Below are positions 51,001-58,954 of a DNA stretch of 64,000 bases, piece after piece (the first letter of the stretch is position 1; each line of letters starts with the position of its first letter). The position numbers were made by a program, and so were the translations under genes. The notes beneath the pieces were generated by a model, which did no database searches, had not been told where the DNA came from, and was given only the letters and a program-made list of their open reading frames with translations. Source of the DNA: Elephas maximus indicus (taxonomy: Eukaryota > Chordata > Mammalia > Proboscidea > Elephantidae); contig NC_064819.1 in NCBI RefSeq assembly GCF_024166365.1, positions 9,498,501 to 9,562,500 of the forward strand, read 5' to 3'.

Positions 51001-52901
51001 ATATTTACACAGATATGTAGTTGAAAAAGAGCCCTGGTGGCGCAGTGATTACAGCTACAGCTGCTAACCAAAAGGTTGGCAGTTCAAATCCACCAGCCAC
51101 TCCTTGGAAACCCTAGAAGACAGTTCTACTCTGTCCTATAGCATCACTGTGAGTTGGAATTGACTTGGTGACACCAGGTTTGGTTTGGTTTTTCGGCAGT
51201 TGAAAAAGACAGGAGTGTTTTAGTACTTCATGGAGAGGTAATTGTGTTTTTATTTGATTGGATGCAATATTTAATATGTCAACATACTACTTGTACTCTG
51301 TTACATTGAAATTCATTGATTTGTCTTGCACTTTGCATGAATCTTTTACCCATGAATGAGTCTATAGCATCATGCCTTGGTCGTTTAGAAAAATATTGGT
51401 TCACTGTTACACAGCTCCTCCAAATCTTGACAGATGTCTTTATATAACACCAAAAACTCACTTATATTGATATCACCACATCAGGAAAGACCTTAATCAT
51501 GAGTACGCTATCAAGCTCATGGTGACAGAGTACGTTTTCAAAGTGCACTCAAGAGTCAACATTTAATAAAATTAATAAGTTTTACTGCTTCATTGAGCAC
51601 AATGACAAGTAAAACCAGCTTTTCCTTTTTTAACTGCAAGTGCATAGGAGTGAAGAATACAGTGACTACTGATACAGTTTACTGCCTCTACCTTGATTCT
51701 TGCTAAGATGCCCGCAGTTTTACCTACCACTTCTTCTGTATCTTCAGTGAATAAGGCAAATAAAATCTTAACATGATTATGAAAGTAGGGATCCCTATTA
51801 TGACATTGGAAACCCTGGCAGCGTAGTGGTTAAATCTACAACTGCTAACCAAGAGGTCGGCAGTTCGAATCCGCCAGACGCTCTTTGGAAACTCTATCGG
51901 GCAGTTCTACTCTGTCCTTATAGAGTCGCTATGAGTCAGAATCGACTCGATGGCAGTGGGTTTGGTTTTTGGTTTATTATGACATTGGAAACCCTGGCGG
52001 TATAGTGGTTAAGTGCTACAGCTGCTAAACAAAGAGTCAGCAGTTTGAATCCACCAGGTGCTCCCTGGAAACTCTATGGGGCAGCCCTACTCTGTCCTAT
52101 AGGATCGCTATGAGTCAGAATCCACTCGACAGCAGTGGGCTGGGTTTGGTTATTATGACATTGGAGCCCCGATAGCACAGTGGTTAAGAGCTACGGCTGC
52201 TACCAAAAGCTTGTCAGTTGGAATCCACCAGCCGCTCCTTGGAAACCCTATGGGGCAGTTCTACTCTGTCCTATACAGCTGCTATGAGTCAGAATCGACT
52301 CAATGGCAATAAGTTTTGGGTTTATTATGACATCAGGGACTCCTGAAAGGGCCTCCCAGTTGTCTGTGCACCACACTTTGAGAAATGCTGGGTTAAGAAG
52401 GAAGAGGAAGGAAGGAAGAGAAAATCAACTCCTTTTAGAGGGCTTTTATGATTGCTGGTGGTGCAGTGGTTAAGAGTCTGGCTGCTAACCAAAAGAGCTA
52501 CAGCTGCTTCCAAAAGGTTGTCGGTTCAAATCCACCAGCCACTCCTTGGAAACCTTATGGGGCAGTTCTACTTCGTCCTAATAGGGTCTCTATGAGTTGG
52601 AATCAACTAGATGGTAATGAGTTTGGTTTTTGTTTTTCGAGTTTATGATCCCTCAGCCCACCCTCTTAGGAACTCCCGTAAGTGGTGCTTTGGGCGGGCT
52701 GGACTCAATGTTACCTCTGCCCCCGTAATTTGCTTAAGTCAAGGTTACTTTCAAAATCCAGCGTCACCTAAGCCTGAGTGAGCCTAACACCATTTTTCCC
52801 CTAAGTGTGAGATATTTCTAAAGCAATTTTTTTTTTCATTTTTCTCCTAGTTTTGGGTTCTCCTGGGTGCCATGTTCTACTGGAGCAGAATTGAATATTG
52901 A
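23943..52901 (+). CDS. UPK1B: UPK1B, uroplakin-1b (tetraspanin), 7 coding exons
   Basis: The spliced product is a 260-residue tetraspanin, the usual length of uroplakin-1b as I recall it. In the family this protein pairs with uroplakin-3 and builds the asymmetric unit membrane plaques of the urothelial surface. Coding parts are 69, 201, 75, 123, 180, 84 and 51 nt including the stop, each with AG acceptor and GT donor, and all introns are phase 0. Visible parts: TM1 about residues 11-37, small loop to about 57, TM2 58-81, TM3 87-109, large loop 110-230, TM4 231-255 and a five-residue tail SRIEY. The large loop has the tetraspanin CCG motif (C159, C160, G161) and further cysteines C190, C191, C205 and C218, six in all. 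N131-N-S is a glycosylation sequon. No stop or frameshift breaks the reading frame, so the gene looks intact. The start ATG has A at -3 and G at +4. Identification rests on recognition of the family sequence and is firm. Confidence 0.97.
24993..25193 (+). CDS. UPK1B: UPK1B exon, residues 24-90 (TM1 end, small loop, TM2)
   Basis: 201 bases between ctctgcccccag and gtaagacc. It encodes the rest of TM1, the short extracellular loop starting [10 protein letters not shown], and TM2 ([20 protein letters not shown]). It joins residues 23 and 91 in phase 0. Confidence 0.97.
25572..25975 (-). mobile_element. Internally deleted RTE derivative, copy 1
   Basis: In its own sense it has the RTE 5' region (ggaagctatgccattggtat, tagtctgtcttagtc on the + strand) joined to the RTE 3' end (gggactcaaacataccaatg), with the coding part missing. 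Same join as 36545-36962. Lies in UPK1B intron 2 of the coding region. Confidence 0.75.
27178..27222. repeat. (CA)n microsatellite
   Basis: About 45 bases of CA units with a few interruptions, in a UPK1B intron. Long open frames across it on both strands are artefacts. Confidence 0.95.
27803..27877 (+). CDS. UPK1B: UPK1B exon, residues 91-115 (TM3)
   Basis: 75 bases between a strong acceptor (tttcccttccag) and the donor gtaagt. It encodes [16 protein letters not shown] and the start of the large extracellular loop. The preceding 2.6-kb intron carries an internally deleted RTE derivative and a CA microsatellite. Confidence 0.97.
27984..28121 (+). mobile_element. AfroSINE (short form)
   Basis: gccctcctggtacagtggtt ... 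atcgactccatggcaacag, joined end-to-end to the next copy. Confidence 0.88.
28122..28312 (+). mobile_element. AfroSINE (long form)
   Basis: aaggtcagtgatttaaaccc, inner segment agagaaagatatagcagccg, tail aattgattcagtggagatgg. Confidence 0.88.
28313..28530 (-). mobile_element. MIR SINE
   Basis: Reverse MIR: taatcctcatagtaacccta, cattttacagatgaaaaaca, agttacacagctggtaagtg. Confidence 0.8.
28893..29015 (+). CDS. UPK1B: UPK1B exon, residues 116-156 (large loop, first part)
   Basis: 123 bases between ctcctactgtag and gtaaag. It encodes the helical first part of the large loop, including [10 protein letters not shown] with the N-glycosylation sequon at N131, and ends WDRLMLQ just before the CCG motif. 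Confidence 0.97.
29838..30050 (-). mobile_element. AfroSINE (long form)
   Basis: gtcatcaagtccctactgac ... ccaacctttcagttagcagc ... with the inner segment in between. Confidence 0.87.
30062..30226 (-). mobile_element. AfroSINE (short form)
   Basis: attgcctttgagtcgattct ... gaccttttggttaggagctg ... complete, 11 bases after the previous copy. Confidence 0.92.
30227..31224. other. Intron sequence, nothing recognised
   Basis: Within UPK1B coding intron 4. No repeat or exon that I can support. Confidence 0.5.
31225..31275 (-). mobile_element. AfroSINE tail fragment
   Basis: acccgttgccatcaagtcaa only. Confidence 0.75.
31403..31562 (-). mobile_element. AfroSINE (short form)
   Basis: acccgttaccattgaatcga ... 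gaccttttggttagcagcca. Confidence 0.9.
31905..34052 (-). mobile_element. 5'-truncated L1, antisense in UPK1B intron
   Basis: Reverse L1 3' UTR from 31905 to about 32780, then the ORF2 C-terminal part to about 34052. Minus-strand pieces read [20 protein letters not shown] (the ORF2 cysteine region) and [20 protein letters not shown]. Stops and frameshifts break it, so it is inactive. Confidence 0.9.
34520..34690 (-). mobile_element. MIR SINE
   Basis: Reverse MIR: gagagggtaagtaatttacc and agccaggatttaaatccggt. Confidence 0.8.
35088..35249 (-). mobile_element. AfroSINE (short form)
   Basis: cccactgccgtcgagtcaat ... gttttggttagcagccgagc ... ccaccagggctcc. Confidence 0.93.
35570..35745 (-). mobile_element. 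MIR SINE
   Basis: Reverse MIR: gccaggcactgtactaaaca, aatcctcccaacaactctac. It ends about 190 bases before the UPK1B exon at 35934. Confidence 0.8.
35934..36113 (+). CDS. UPK1B: UPK1B exon, residues 157-216 (CCG motif and PRQCC)
   Basis: 180 bases starting [14 protein letters not shown] and ending [10 protein letters not shown], followed by the donor gtgagt. It carries five of the six large-loop cysteines. The acceptor (catccacggacag) is preceded by a poor pyrimidine tract, so recognition may depend on exon enhancers. The next intron is 13.6 kb, swollen by a complete L1. Confidence 0.97.
36545..36962 (-). mobile_element. Internally deleted RTE derivative, copy 2
   Basis: Same structure as 25572-25975. 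On + it reads tail first (gcgaccctacgtacaatc), then the 3' end segment, the join near gtagtgccttccag, then the 5' region (gcatagcttccagcatcata). Confidence 0.78.
36607..36668. repeat. 33-bp tandem duplication inside the RTE derivative
   Basis: atctaacatgactgcgccat occurs at 36607 and again at 36640. Confidence 0.9.
36981..37173 (-). mobile_element. AfroSINE (long form)
   Basis: gtgccatcaagtccattcag ... cagatcaccaggtctttctc ... ggttagcagctgagcattta. Confidence 0.87.
37270..37490 (-). mobile_element. MIR SINE with internal A-run
   Basis: Reverse MIR (ttgcccaaggtcacatagtt, caggattcaaacccgagtag), with a 17-base A-run at about 37364-37380. Confidence 0.75.
37947..38120 (+). mobile_element. AfroSINE (short form) with 10-bp target duplication
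   Basis: aaccctggtggcatagtggt to tttagtttggcttttggttt. Flanked by tgcaatattt at 37937-37946 and 38121-38130. Confidence 0.95.
38815..38935 (+). mobile_element. L2 3' end fragment
   Basis: tctccttgaaggccatgagt ... gcaggcactcgataaatgtt, a typical L2 end. It lies just before the candidate cassette exon. Confidence 0.65.
38988..39071 (+). other. Candidate 84-nt in-frame cassette exon in UPK1B intron 6 (unproven)
   Basis: This open 84-base segment (28 codons, [18 protein letters not shown]... ending STVM) lies between a strong acceptor (gctttctttttcccatcc...ctacag) and a donor reading gtaggaat. A branch-point-like tgactaa lies about 35 bases before the AG. Both ends are phase 0, so inclusion would keep the UPK1B frame and add 28 residues between C205 and C218 of the large loop. 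It has no cysteine. The canonical 260-residue protein does not contain it. It may be a chance open stretch: read through the donor, the frame stays open to a stop near 39168. An L2 fragment lies just upstream. Confidence 0.25.
39290..39400 (+). mobile_element. L2 3' end fragment
   Basis: gagctccatgaggacagaac ... tctggcaccttgcat ... gggtgaatgac. Confidence 0.65.
39515..40545 (+). mobile_element. Ancient long interspersed repeat, family not assigned
   Basis: Includes gtgcctactatgtgccaggc, tgcccttgtggagcttgcat, agcaggtgcaaaggccctaa and gatgggaagccactggaggg, in the order of a common old mammalian repeat. Confidence 0.6.
40547..40745 (-). mobile_element. AfroSINE (long form)
   Basis: ttactgtcaagtagattcca ... 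ggctggtggatttgaacagc ... cctttcagttagcagtcacc. Confidence 0.85.
40850..41035 (+). mobile_element. AfroSINE (long form, RTE-like inner segment)
   Basis: ctccttgggtggtgcaagca ... ttggaagaaagacctgaaaa ... gaatcaacttgatggcaact. Confidence 0.85.
41085..41297 (+). mobile_element. AfroSINE (long form) with (CAA)n tail and 11-bp target duplication
   Basis: gagccctggtggtgcagagg to acaactcacaacaacaacaa. Flanked by agccactgggt at 41074-41084 and 41298-41308. The CAA tail is like that of the RTE elements. Confidence 0.94.
43049..44218 (+). pseudogene. L1 ORF1 (RNA-binding protein), broken
   Basis: Starts [20 protein letters not shown]. About 100 residues of coiled coil follow (ERK-rich, e.g. [19 protein letters not shown]), then the RRM region ([17 protein letters not shown]) and the C-terminal domain. 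An in-frame TAA at 43505, and frame changes near 43770 and 43890 that cancel each other, interrupt it. The protein normally coats L1 RNA as a trimer. Confidence 0.88.
44518..48312 (+). pseudogene. L1 ORF2 (endonuclease-reverse transcriptase), broken
   Basis: Begins [20 protein letters not shown], with a stop at about 44620. Endonuclease end visible near 45120 ([13 protein letters not shown]). RT fingers near 45636-45971. The catalytic FADD is at 46595-46606, the thumb region runs to 47398, and the cysteine region C-x3-C-x7-H-x4-C is at 47878-47931. At least several frameshifts and stops separate these pieces. Confidence 0.9.
49338..49695. other. Intron sequence between L1 and UPK1B exon
   Basis: AT-rich unique sequence, ending in the acceptor used for exon 49696. 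Confidence 0.6.
49696..49779 (+). CDS. UPK1B: UPK1B exon, residues 217-244 (last loop cysteine, TM4 start)
   Basis: 84 bases between ccactcctccag and gtgagt. It encodes [15 protein letters not shown] and the first half of TM4. C218 is the sixth loop cysteine. The exon begins only 368 bases after the 3' end of the full-length L1 at 41778-49327. Confidence 0.97.
50148..50320 (-). mobile_element. AfroSINE (older long form)
   Basis: gttgccatccagttgattcc ... ggctttcagttagcagccta. Confidence 0.8.
50443..50596 (-). mobile_element. AfroSINE (short form)
   Basis: cccactgccgtccagtcgat ... cttttggttagcagccaagc ... ttaaccactg, abutting the DNA transposon at 50597. Confidence 0.92.
50597..50762 (+). mobile_element. 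MER5-like DNA transposon with perfect 10-bp terminal inverted repeats
   Basis: tggttctcaa at 50597-50606 and ttgagaacca at 50753-50762. The inside (ctggactccaccctcagata) is typical of MER5-type hAT elements. Confidence 0.75.
50763..51010 (+). mobile_element. Ancient repeat, probably DNA-transposon derived
   Basis: agaacccctttacactctta ... ggaaagcttttgtttataag resembles a common old mammalian repeat. Related sequence may continue to about 51500. Confidence 0.45.
51030..51197 (+). mobile_element. AfroSINE (short form)
   Basis: gagccctggtggcgcagtga ... aaggttggcagttcaaatcc ... tttggtttggtttttcgg. Confidence 0.94.
51808..51975 (+). mobile_element. AfroSINE, first of three in one target
   Basis: Short form. 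attatgacatt lies on both sides (51797-51807, 51976-51986). Confidence 0.95.
51987..52151 (+). mobile_element. AfroSINE, second of three in one target
   Basis: Short form between attatgacatt at 51976-51986 and 52152-52162. Confidence 0.95.
52163..52323 (+). mobile_element. AfroSINE, third of three in one target
   Basis: Short form between attatgacatt at 52152-52162 and attatgacat at 52324-52333. Confidence 0.95.
52450..52637 (+). mobile_element. AfroSINE with internal head duplication
   Basis: ggtggtgcagtggttaagag, then gctgctaaccaaaagagcta and a second partial head before gttcaaatccaccagccact. Flanked by tttatgat-like sequence. Confidence 0.88.
52851..52901 (+). CDS. UPK1B: UPK1B last coding exon, residues 245-260 and stop
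   Basis: It follows the acceptor tttttctcctag and encodes [16 protein letters not shown] and TGA. These residues finish TM4 and give the very short cytosolic tail. The upstream intron contains AfroSINEs at 50148, 50443, 51030, 51808, 51987, 52163 and 52450. Confidence 0.96.
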   Translation, partial: FWVLLGAMFYWSRIEY

Positions 52902-53815
52902 GGATGACGTGTCACCCCGACCCTCCTTCCCCCAGGGACTCTGGATCTGGTGCTGGAACCAGCTCTGTCCTGATGTGCCACATCTGTGCTCCACAGTAAC
53001 ACGTGCGTTTCTCACTCAAATGCCGAGTCAGATGCTACGGAGTTCTTTGAGGTTCTCAGGCTCCTGCAGTGCTCACGATCAGTGTTTTTCATCCTGATCT
53101 GGGTTCTGCCAACATGTTTGTAGACTCTAGGAGAGGGAGAATTTAGAAAGTGGATAATAGATAATAACTACTTCCATCCTGCCTGTTTATTTTTAATTTG
53201 GAGGGAAGAGCAGGTAGACACTCAAAAGAACCTTTGTTAGCGCAACAAGCTAAGTCTCTCTTTGGATAGCATATCAGCCTGTGTTCTCACTGTTTTCTCA
53301 AAGAAGCCTCCAAAGGCTTTCATTTGTCCCAGTATCGTCTGAGCAAGACAACCAGGGAAAAGGTTGCTGGCACACGCTTTTTGCCTTGTGTTCTATGGTG
53401 GCTCTTATTTGGGAGATTCTTTTAATGCCTCCTTCAGATCCTTTTACTTTGGATCCAGCACAATGCCTGATCATGAGTCAACAATGGTTGGAATTTCCTC
53501 TCAAACCTTGCAGAGTGACATGTGTTCAGTAACCTCAATTTTCCCGTTAATTACAAGTATGTGGACTCTTGGGGGACAAAGCTGGGGCCTGTTATGTATT
53601 CATTCAGTGTTTTCTCTGAATGGTCTCAACTTGAAACACCTTTCAAACGGGAGAAGCAAGTCAGCTATTAGAATGGGTGATTTATGGTAATTTTTGTTTA
53701 CTGTCAAAATATTTCTCTTCTGAACTATGTTTCCAGTTGTGATCCTGGAGGAAGTTCCCATAACTCAATGTTTGTTTGTCTAGTCTTATAAATAAAGAGA
53801 ACTTTAAAATATTTT
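52902..53815 (+). other. UPK1B: UPK1B 3' UTR
   Basis: About 0.9 kb of non-repetitive sequence runs from the stop codon to the polyadenylation signal. I see no SINE or LINE in it. Open frames here are short and have no recognisable protein character. The end point is estimated from the signal at 53791. Confidence 0.8.
53791..53796 (+). terminator. UPK1B: Polyadenylation signal AATAAA of UPK1B
   Basis: A canonical AATAAA is followed about 30-40 bases later by a T/GT-rich stretch (ccgtttgtctttatc), the expected downstream element. Cleavage is inferred near 53810-53820. Confidence 0.75.
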
Positions 53816-54019
53816 CACCTCCGTTTGTCTTTATCTTTGCCACAGTTGGTCATACATGAGTCAAAAAAAATGGGTTTTCCAATACAAGAGCCTATTAGGC
53901 TCATGGGAATTAAAGTTTAAGAGATGAAAAAATGCATATACTGGGTGTGGTTTCCTGCTGGATACCGGATAACACTGCTGTACAGTTAAATAGTTGAAGC
54001 TTCTATGCTTACTTTTATT

Positions 54020-54376
54020 TTTTGCTCCTGTTACACGTACCATGGAGTGCCAGAAGAACAAACAAATCTGTCTCCGAGGAAGTACAACCAGAATGCTCCT
54101 TAGACGGGAGGATGGCAAGACTTTGTCTTACATATTTTGGACATGCTATCAGGAGGGACCAGTCCTTGGAGAAGGACATCATGCTTGATAAAGTAGAGGG
54201 TCAGTGAAAAAAGAGCAAGATCCTCAACAAGATGGATTGACACAGTGGCTGCAACAATGGGCTCAAACATGGCAACGATTGTGAGGATGGTACAGGACCA
54301 GGCAGTGTTTCGTTCTGTTGTGCATAATGTTGCTATGATTCAGAACCGACTTGACGGCACCTAACAATAACAAGAA
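54020..54376 (+). mobile_element. RTE 3' end, 5'-truncated
   Basis: Matches the last 350 bases of the RTE at 59178-62350 (tgctatcaggagggaccagt, agtagagggtcagtg, gctgcaacaatgggctcaaa), ending cggcacctaacaataac. Confidence 0.85.
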
Positions 54377-55493
54377 CACTTACCATAAAGTGGTGACGGA
54401 GCCACTGCCCATCAAATCTTTTTCCTCTTACACTTTGAAGCAACGGAAGCATCTCTGACTCCAAACTCCAAACTGTATCCCCTATAAAGAAGCTCCCCCT
54501 ATCTCTTTGGGGTTCTCTGCCCAGCAGACTCAGACACAGGGAACATCTCCCACCCCTCGCTCCCCACTAGGTTCCCATGTGTTAGGCTGACCACTGTGGC
54601 AGGGGAGGGATGAGAGGGCGCAGAGGGTATGCCTCTCCTGTGCACTTGGTGGTAAAGCTGGGCAGGAGCCTGATCCCTGATCCCTAGGCTAGGGGGGCAA
54701 AACTCATGTCCTGAGAGGACAGAACCAGTGTGGCCCTCCCCAACCTCACCTTGTCCCTCCAGGATAGGAGCTAGGGTATCACCCTCACAAAAGATAAATG
54801 GCACCTGCCCTTGGTCTTTTAGGAGAGGAGGGCAGGAGACAAGAAGGAACTCGCCCTTGGCAAAGCTTTGAAGCAGCCACTCTCCTGCCTCATTCTCTGT
54901 ACTATCTCTTGATTTCTGGTACTTCTTTCTTCCATCACTAACTAGGTTTTCCAATGCCCTTATTCTGTTCATGGACTGAGCAATCCTGCCTCAGGCCCAC
55001 TTCTACGTTCCCTTCCAGGGCTTCATGCTCCAAAACTCTCTAGAGATGCAAAGCTCCATTCTCTTTGTGACTTGATCTCAGTAGGTTAAGGGAAAGCCTT
55101 TTTGTAAACTAATCCATAATAAGATGTGACTAACAACTAATCCTCTCCCCCACACACACACTTAGTCTTCTCTGTTGATTTTTCCTTGATAACTGAGATT
55201 GATCACTAGTTTGTAGAATCCAACACAGCAATGGGAGCAAGAAAGACGGGGCAAGATGGCCCACCTACTGCTCCTTAAATCTTACCACCTGCCTTCCCTA
55301 CCAAGAAGTCACTAGGAAGGGAAAGGACTTTGAGTTAACCACCGCTCCCTGAGTCCTCTCCAGCCAGCTTCCTACCTGGAACCACATCCTCATCCTTCAT
55401 AAAAGAGGGAGCAAATTCCACTATAAATGGAGGTGGGCTCTATTCTTCTCTAAGCCAAACAAGACAGGTAACCCAGGTATGCACCCTGTCCCA
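54377..55493. other. Intergenic, no gene supported
   Basis: A 157-codon minus-strand open frame (54499-54972) starting MNRIRALENLVSDGRKKYQK lies here. It is not recognised, and no splice or promoter context supports it. Confidence 0.45.
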
Positions 55494-55697
55494 AAATAAA
55501 CCCATTGCCGTTGAGTCGATTCCAACTCATAGCAACCCTATAGGACAGAGTAGAACTGCTCCACAGGGTTTCCAAGACTGTAAATCTTTATAGAAGCACA
55601 CTACCACGTCTTTCTCCCAGAGAGCGGCTGGTGAGTTCAAACTGCTGACCTTTTGGTTAGCAGCCTAGCACTTAACCACTGTGCCACCAAAGCTCCT
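55494..55697 (-). mobile_element. AfroSINE (long form)
   Basis: cccattgccgttgagtcgat ... ctaccacgtctttctcccag ... gaccttttggttagcagcct. Confidence 0.93.
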
Positions 55698-57524
55698 TAT
55701 TCACCATGTCCAGGGCCTCAAAACTTGGGAAGGACATACCTTTCAGCTGAGAAAGAACCTAGGCGATGAGCTCCCCACATAGTCCAGCCACCCCGGACCC
55801 CTGAGCTTACTGATACAGAGGTCTTTATTTTAACTCAGGGCAGTTTCCGTTCTGCCAGGTTTCTACCTCCATCTCCCTCCACCTTCCCCAGAGGCCTGGC
55901 CTTCTCATCTTCCTTTTGTCTCCTGGGACTGGAAGTGGGTCCCCCGGCGAGTCCTGGGCCCCAAGCCACTGTCAGGGTGAGGCCCAGGCCCAGCCTCACC
56001 AAAACCACTTCCAGCCCCAGCAGACCAGGGAAGGGGCAGGGGAATGGGGGAAAGCTTGGCTCTGGGGAGTTGGCTGGTTGCTGGGCTCCAGAAACAGGCC
56101 CAGACAAAACCATCTTGTGAGCCTCCCCTCTCCTCCAACAGTCATGCCTGCTTGTCAGGTGGGCAAAGAACGAGTGGATGTCAGGCTAATGAGTTTTATT
56201 TGATTGCAACACCAGACATGTCATCACGCTCTCTCAGTTGGTGGTATCCCCTCCCAGGTTGCCACTCAGGCTCCTGACAGGCTGTTTACACTTCACGTTA
56301 GAAAGCCCACTGCTCATCCCTGCCGTTATATTTGTCAGCCGTGTAGCATTTTCCCCCCCTACATCAGGTGAAATAAACAGGAGCTGCTCCTATTTTAAGC
56401 CGCAGATCTGGTACTTTCTGGCTACCTATGAGGAAGAGGAGAAATAGTGATAGTCATGTGAATTTTAAAATATCTCTAATCTCCACTCAATCTCCCTCCC
56501 CTACTAAGCTGGTTTTTCGTTTCTATTGACTAAACACTTTCCTTTCTTCTATATCCAATATTTCCTCTAATTTCTCTTCCCTGCTTCACCTCACCGAAAT
56601 CCTATCAGTGAGACTAAATCAAAGATGAAGTCCACAGACGGGTAGTTGTAGGCTCTTGAGTTTGCATCCATCACGTGCCACATTTTAATCAAAAGACTCT
56701 AGTGGTCACATCCAATGAGGAGCTACAAAAATTGAAGAAGACACCAGTGCTCAGAACTGCGTAACTTCCAGACCCTTCTCCAACCAACTCCCCTTAACTC
56801 ACAACATGCACACATCTTTGAAGGAGACCAATAGCCAAATCAGTCCTGAGTTAAAGAGAAATGGTGCTGTCAGGGCCTATTTTGAAGTTGTCTCTACCCC
56901 AAGTTTCTCTTGAAAAAGAGAAAAACATTCAGGAGCTGGCCTTGCACTCACACTAGGTCACATTCTCCTACTAAACATAAACAATCTCACAGAAGACCAG
57001 CCTCAGTTAAGGTCACTCTGAGACCGTGATAAAATGAGACAACACTGCAAAGCCACATTACAATTTTGCCTAAGCACACACAAAAACAAGGGCACTGTGC
57101 CACCTAGAAAACACCAGAGGCCCTTCTCTTGGCCAAAATGAGTGACTCCAACTTCTTTACAGCTTAATCCTCATGCTAGTCTATAGATGAGATTTTTTGA
57201 GATACCTAATCACAGAATTGCCCGATTTTGGAGCCTCCAGTCCAGAACTTCCTTAGATCCTCCCTGAATCACCCAGCAAAGGCCCAAACCCTATAGCAGG
57301 GTATTTCCAACACCCTTTTACTGAGATCCTGATGGTTCCCCATGGTGTGTGTTCTTTGATACAATGAGTCATAAACCAATCTTATTTAACTACAGGTATG
57401 GTCCTGGTGGCCTTTGGCTGAAGGGCATTGGTGCTCTCCAAATAACCATCTTCCTCTGCCCGTCTTTACTTTTTCTCTTTGTCTTTTTGTTGGTTTTTTT
57501 TTACTTGTTACCACGGACTGTTAA
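55698..57524. other. Intergenic, no gene supported
   Basis: GC-richer to about 56150, then AT-rich. On the minus strand an AATAAA lies at about 55827-55832, a possible end of a gene coming from the right, but no exon of such a gene is visible. Confidence 0.45.
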
Positions 57525-57680
57525 TAACATGAGCTTTGGAGCCAGATACCTGGCTCCAGACCCCGGCTCTGCCTGATTGTGGCGAGCATTTCACCTCTTC
57601 AGGAGAAGCCTGCTTCAGGAAAATAGGTCTGTCCTCACACAGGACTGGGAAGATTCAGAAAAGTATGTAAAATGTGAATT
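57525..57680 (+). mobile_element. MIR SINE
   Basis: acatgagctttggagccaga ... ccccggctctgcctgattgt. Confidence 0.75.
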
Positions 57681-58071
57681 TGAGTGGCTAACAAAAGTGT
57701 GAGTGACACCTAACAGGAAGTTGGTATCTTCAGTCTGGACTCTGATTGGTCCGTCATCCTAGGAACACATAAACAAAGGCCAAGTTGCTTCAATTTATTG
57801 CAATAAACTTGGCGACGAAATATATTGCGGCAACTATTTACTGGCCACTGAACACTGAACATTGGCTATGACTAATTGCTTTTCTGTGAAATTGCTATTC
57901 AATACTGGAAGAAAGGACCGGGGCTGTCAAGACAATTGATACATCTCAAATTCTGAGTATTATTTCAAGAAGTCCTAGCTTCAAATGAGATTTCTGCCCT
58001 CACAGGGAAATTTCATAATCTCCTGTAAATGTGATATTCAGGGGGTGGTGGGGGGTAGGCAGTTCCCCTTC

Positions 58072-58398
58072 TGTATTCATTTCCTGGGCTGCTGTAACAA
58101 AACACCACCAACTAGGTAGCTTATAACAACAGAAATTTATTCTTTCAAAGTTCTAGTGGCTAAGAGTCTGAAATCAAAGCCACAGCGGGGACAGGCTCTG
58201 TCTGAAGGCCCTCGGAGAAGATCCTTTCTTACTTCTTCCTAGATTTGGGTGGTTCCCGGCAATCCTTGGCGTTCCTTACTTTGTAGATGCATCGCTCCAA
58301 TCTCTGCCTCCATCTTCACGTGACTGTCTTCCCTTTGCATGTGTGTGTGTCTGTGTCTCTTTTTTATAAGGACACCGCTTACATTGGATTAGGGCCCA
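58072..58398 (+). mobile_element. LTR-like ancient element, left part
   Basis: ctgtattcatttcctgggct ... ccggcaatccttggcgttcc ... ggattagggcccacc, cut by an AfroSINE. Same broad family as 3179-3685. Confidence 0.6.
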
Positions 58399-58562
58399 CC
58401 TGGTGGTGTACTAGTTAAGTGCTATGGCTGCTAACCAAAGGGTCGGCGGTTCAAATCCACCAGGCACTCCTTGGAAACTCTATGGGGCAGTTTTACTCTG
58501 TCCTATAGGGTCGCTATGAGTCAGAATCGACTCAACGTCACTGGGTTTGGTTTGGTTCTTTG
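58399..58562 (+). mobile_element. AfroSINE (short form)
   Basis: tggtggtgtactagttaagt ... gggtcggcggttcaaatcca ... tttggtttggttc. Confidence 0.92.
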
Positions 58563-58573
58563 GACTCCAGTAT

Positions 58574-58732
58574 GGGAGCCCTAGTGGCACAGTGGTTAAG
58601 AGCTTGGCTGTTAACCAAAAGTTCAGCAGTTCAAATCTACCAGCCACCCCTTGGAAACCCTGTGGGGCACTTCTACTTTGCCGTATAGGGTCACTGAATC
58701 GGAATCGACTCTATGGCAATGGGTTTCATTTA
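58574..58732 (+). mobile_element. AfroSINE (short form)
   Basis: gggagccctagtggcacagt ... aatcgactctatggcaatgg. Confidence 0.92.
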
Positions 58733-58743
58733 TATAAAGTCAA

Positions 58744-58941
58744 AGGAGCCCTGGTGGCATAGTGGTTAAGCACTCAACTGCTATTAGAAAGGTCAGCAGT
58801 TCAAACCTATCAGCTGCTCCATGGAAGAAAGATGTGGCAGTCTGCTTCCATAAGGATTACAGCCTTGGAAACCCTGTGGTGCAGTTCTACTCTTCCCTAC
58901 AAGGTTGCTAAGAGTTAGAGTTGGATCAATGGCAGCAGGTT
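58744..58941 (+). mobile_element. AfroSINE (long form)
   Basis: aggagccctggtggcatagt, inner segment gaaagatgtggcagtctgct, tail ttggatcaatggcagcaggt. Confidence 0.92.
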
Positions 58942-58954
58942 TATATATTTATAC

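Noticed and set aside
55815..55835. Minus-strand AATAAA as the 3' end of B4GALT4
   Set aside because: Synteny makes it possible, but I found no B4GALT4 coding exon in the window, so the call is unsupported.
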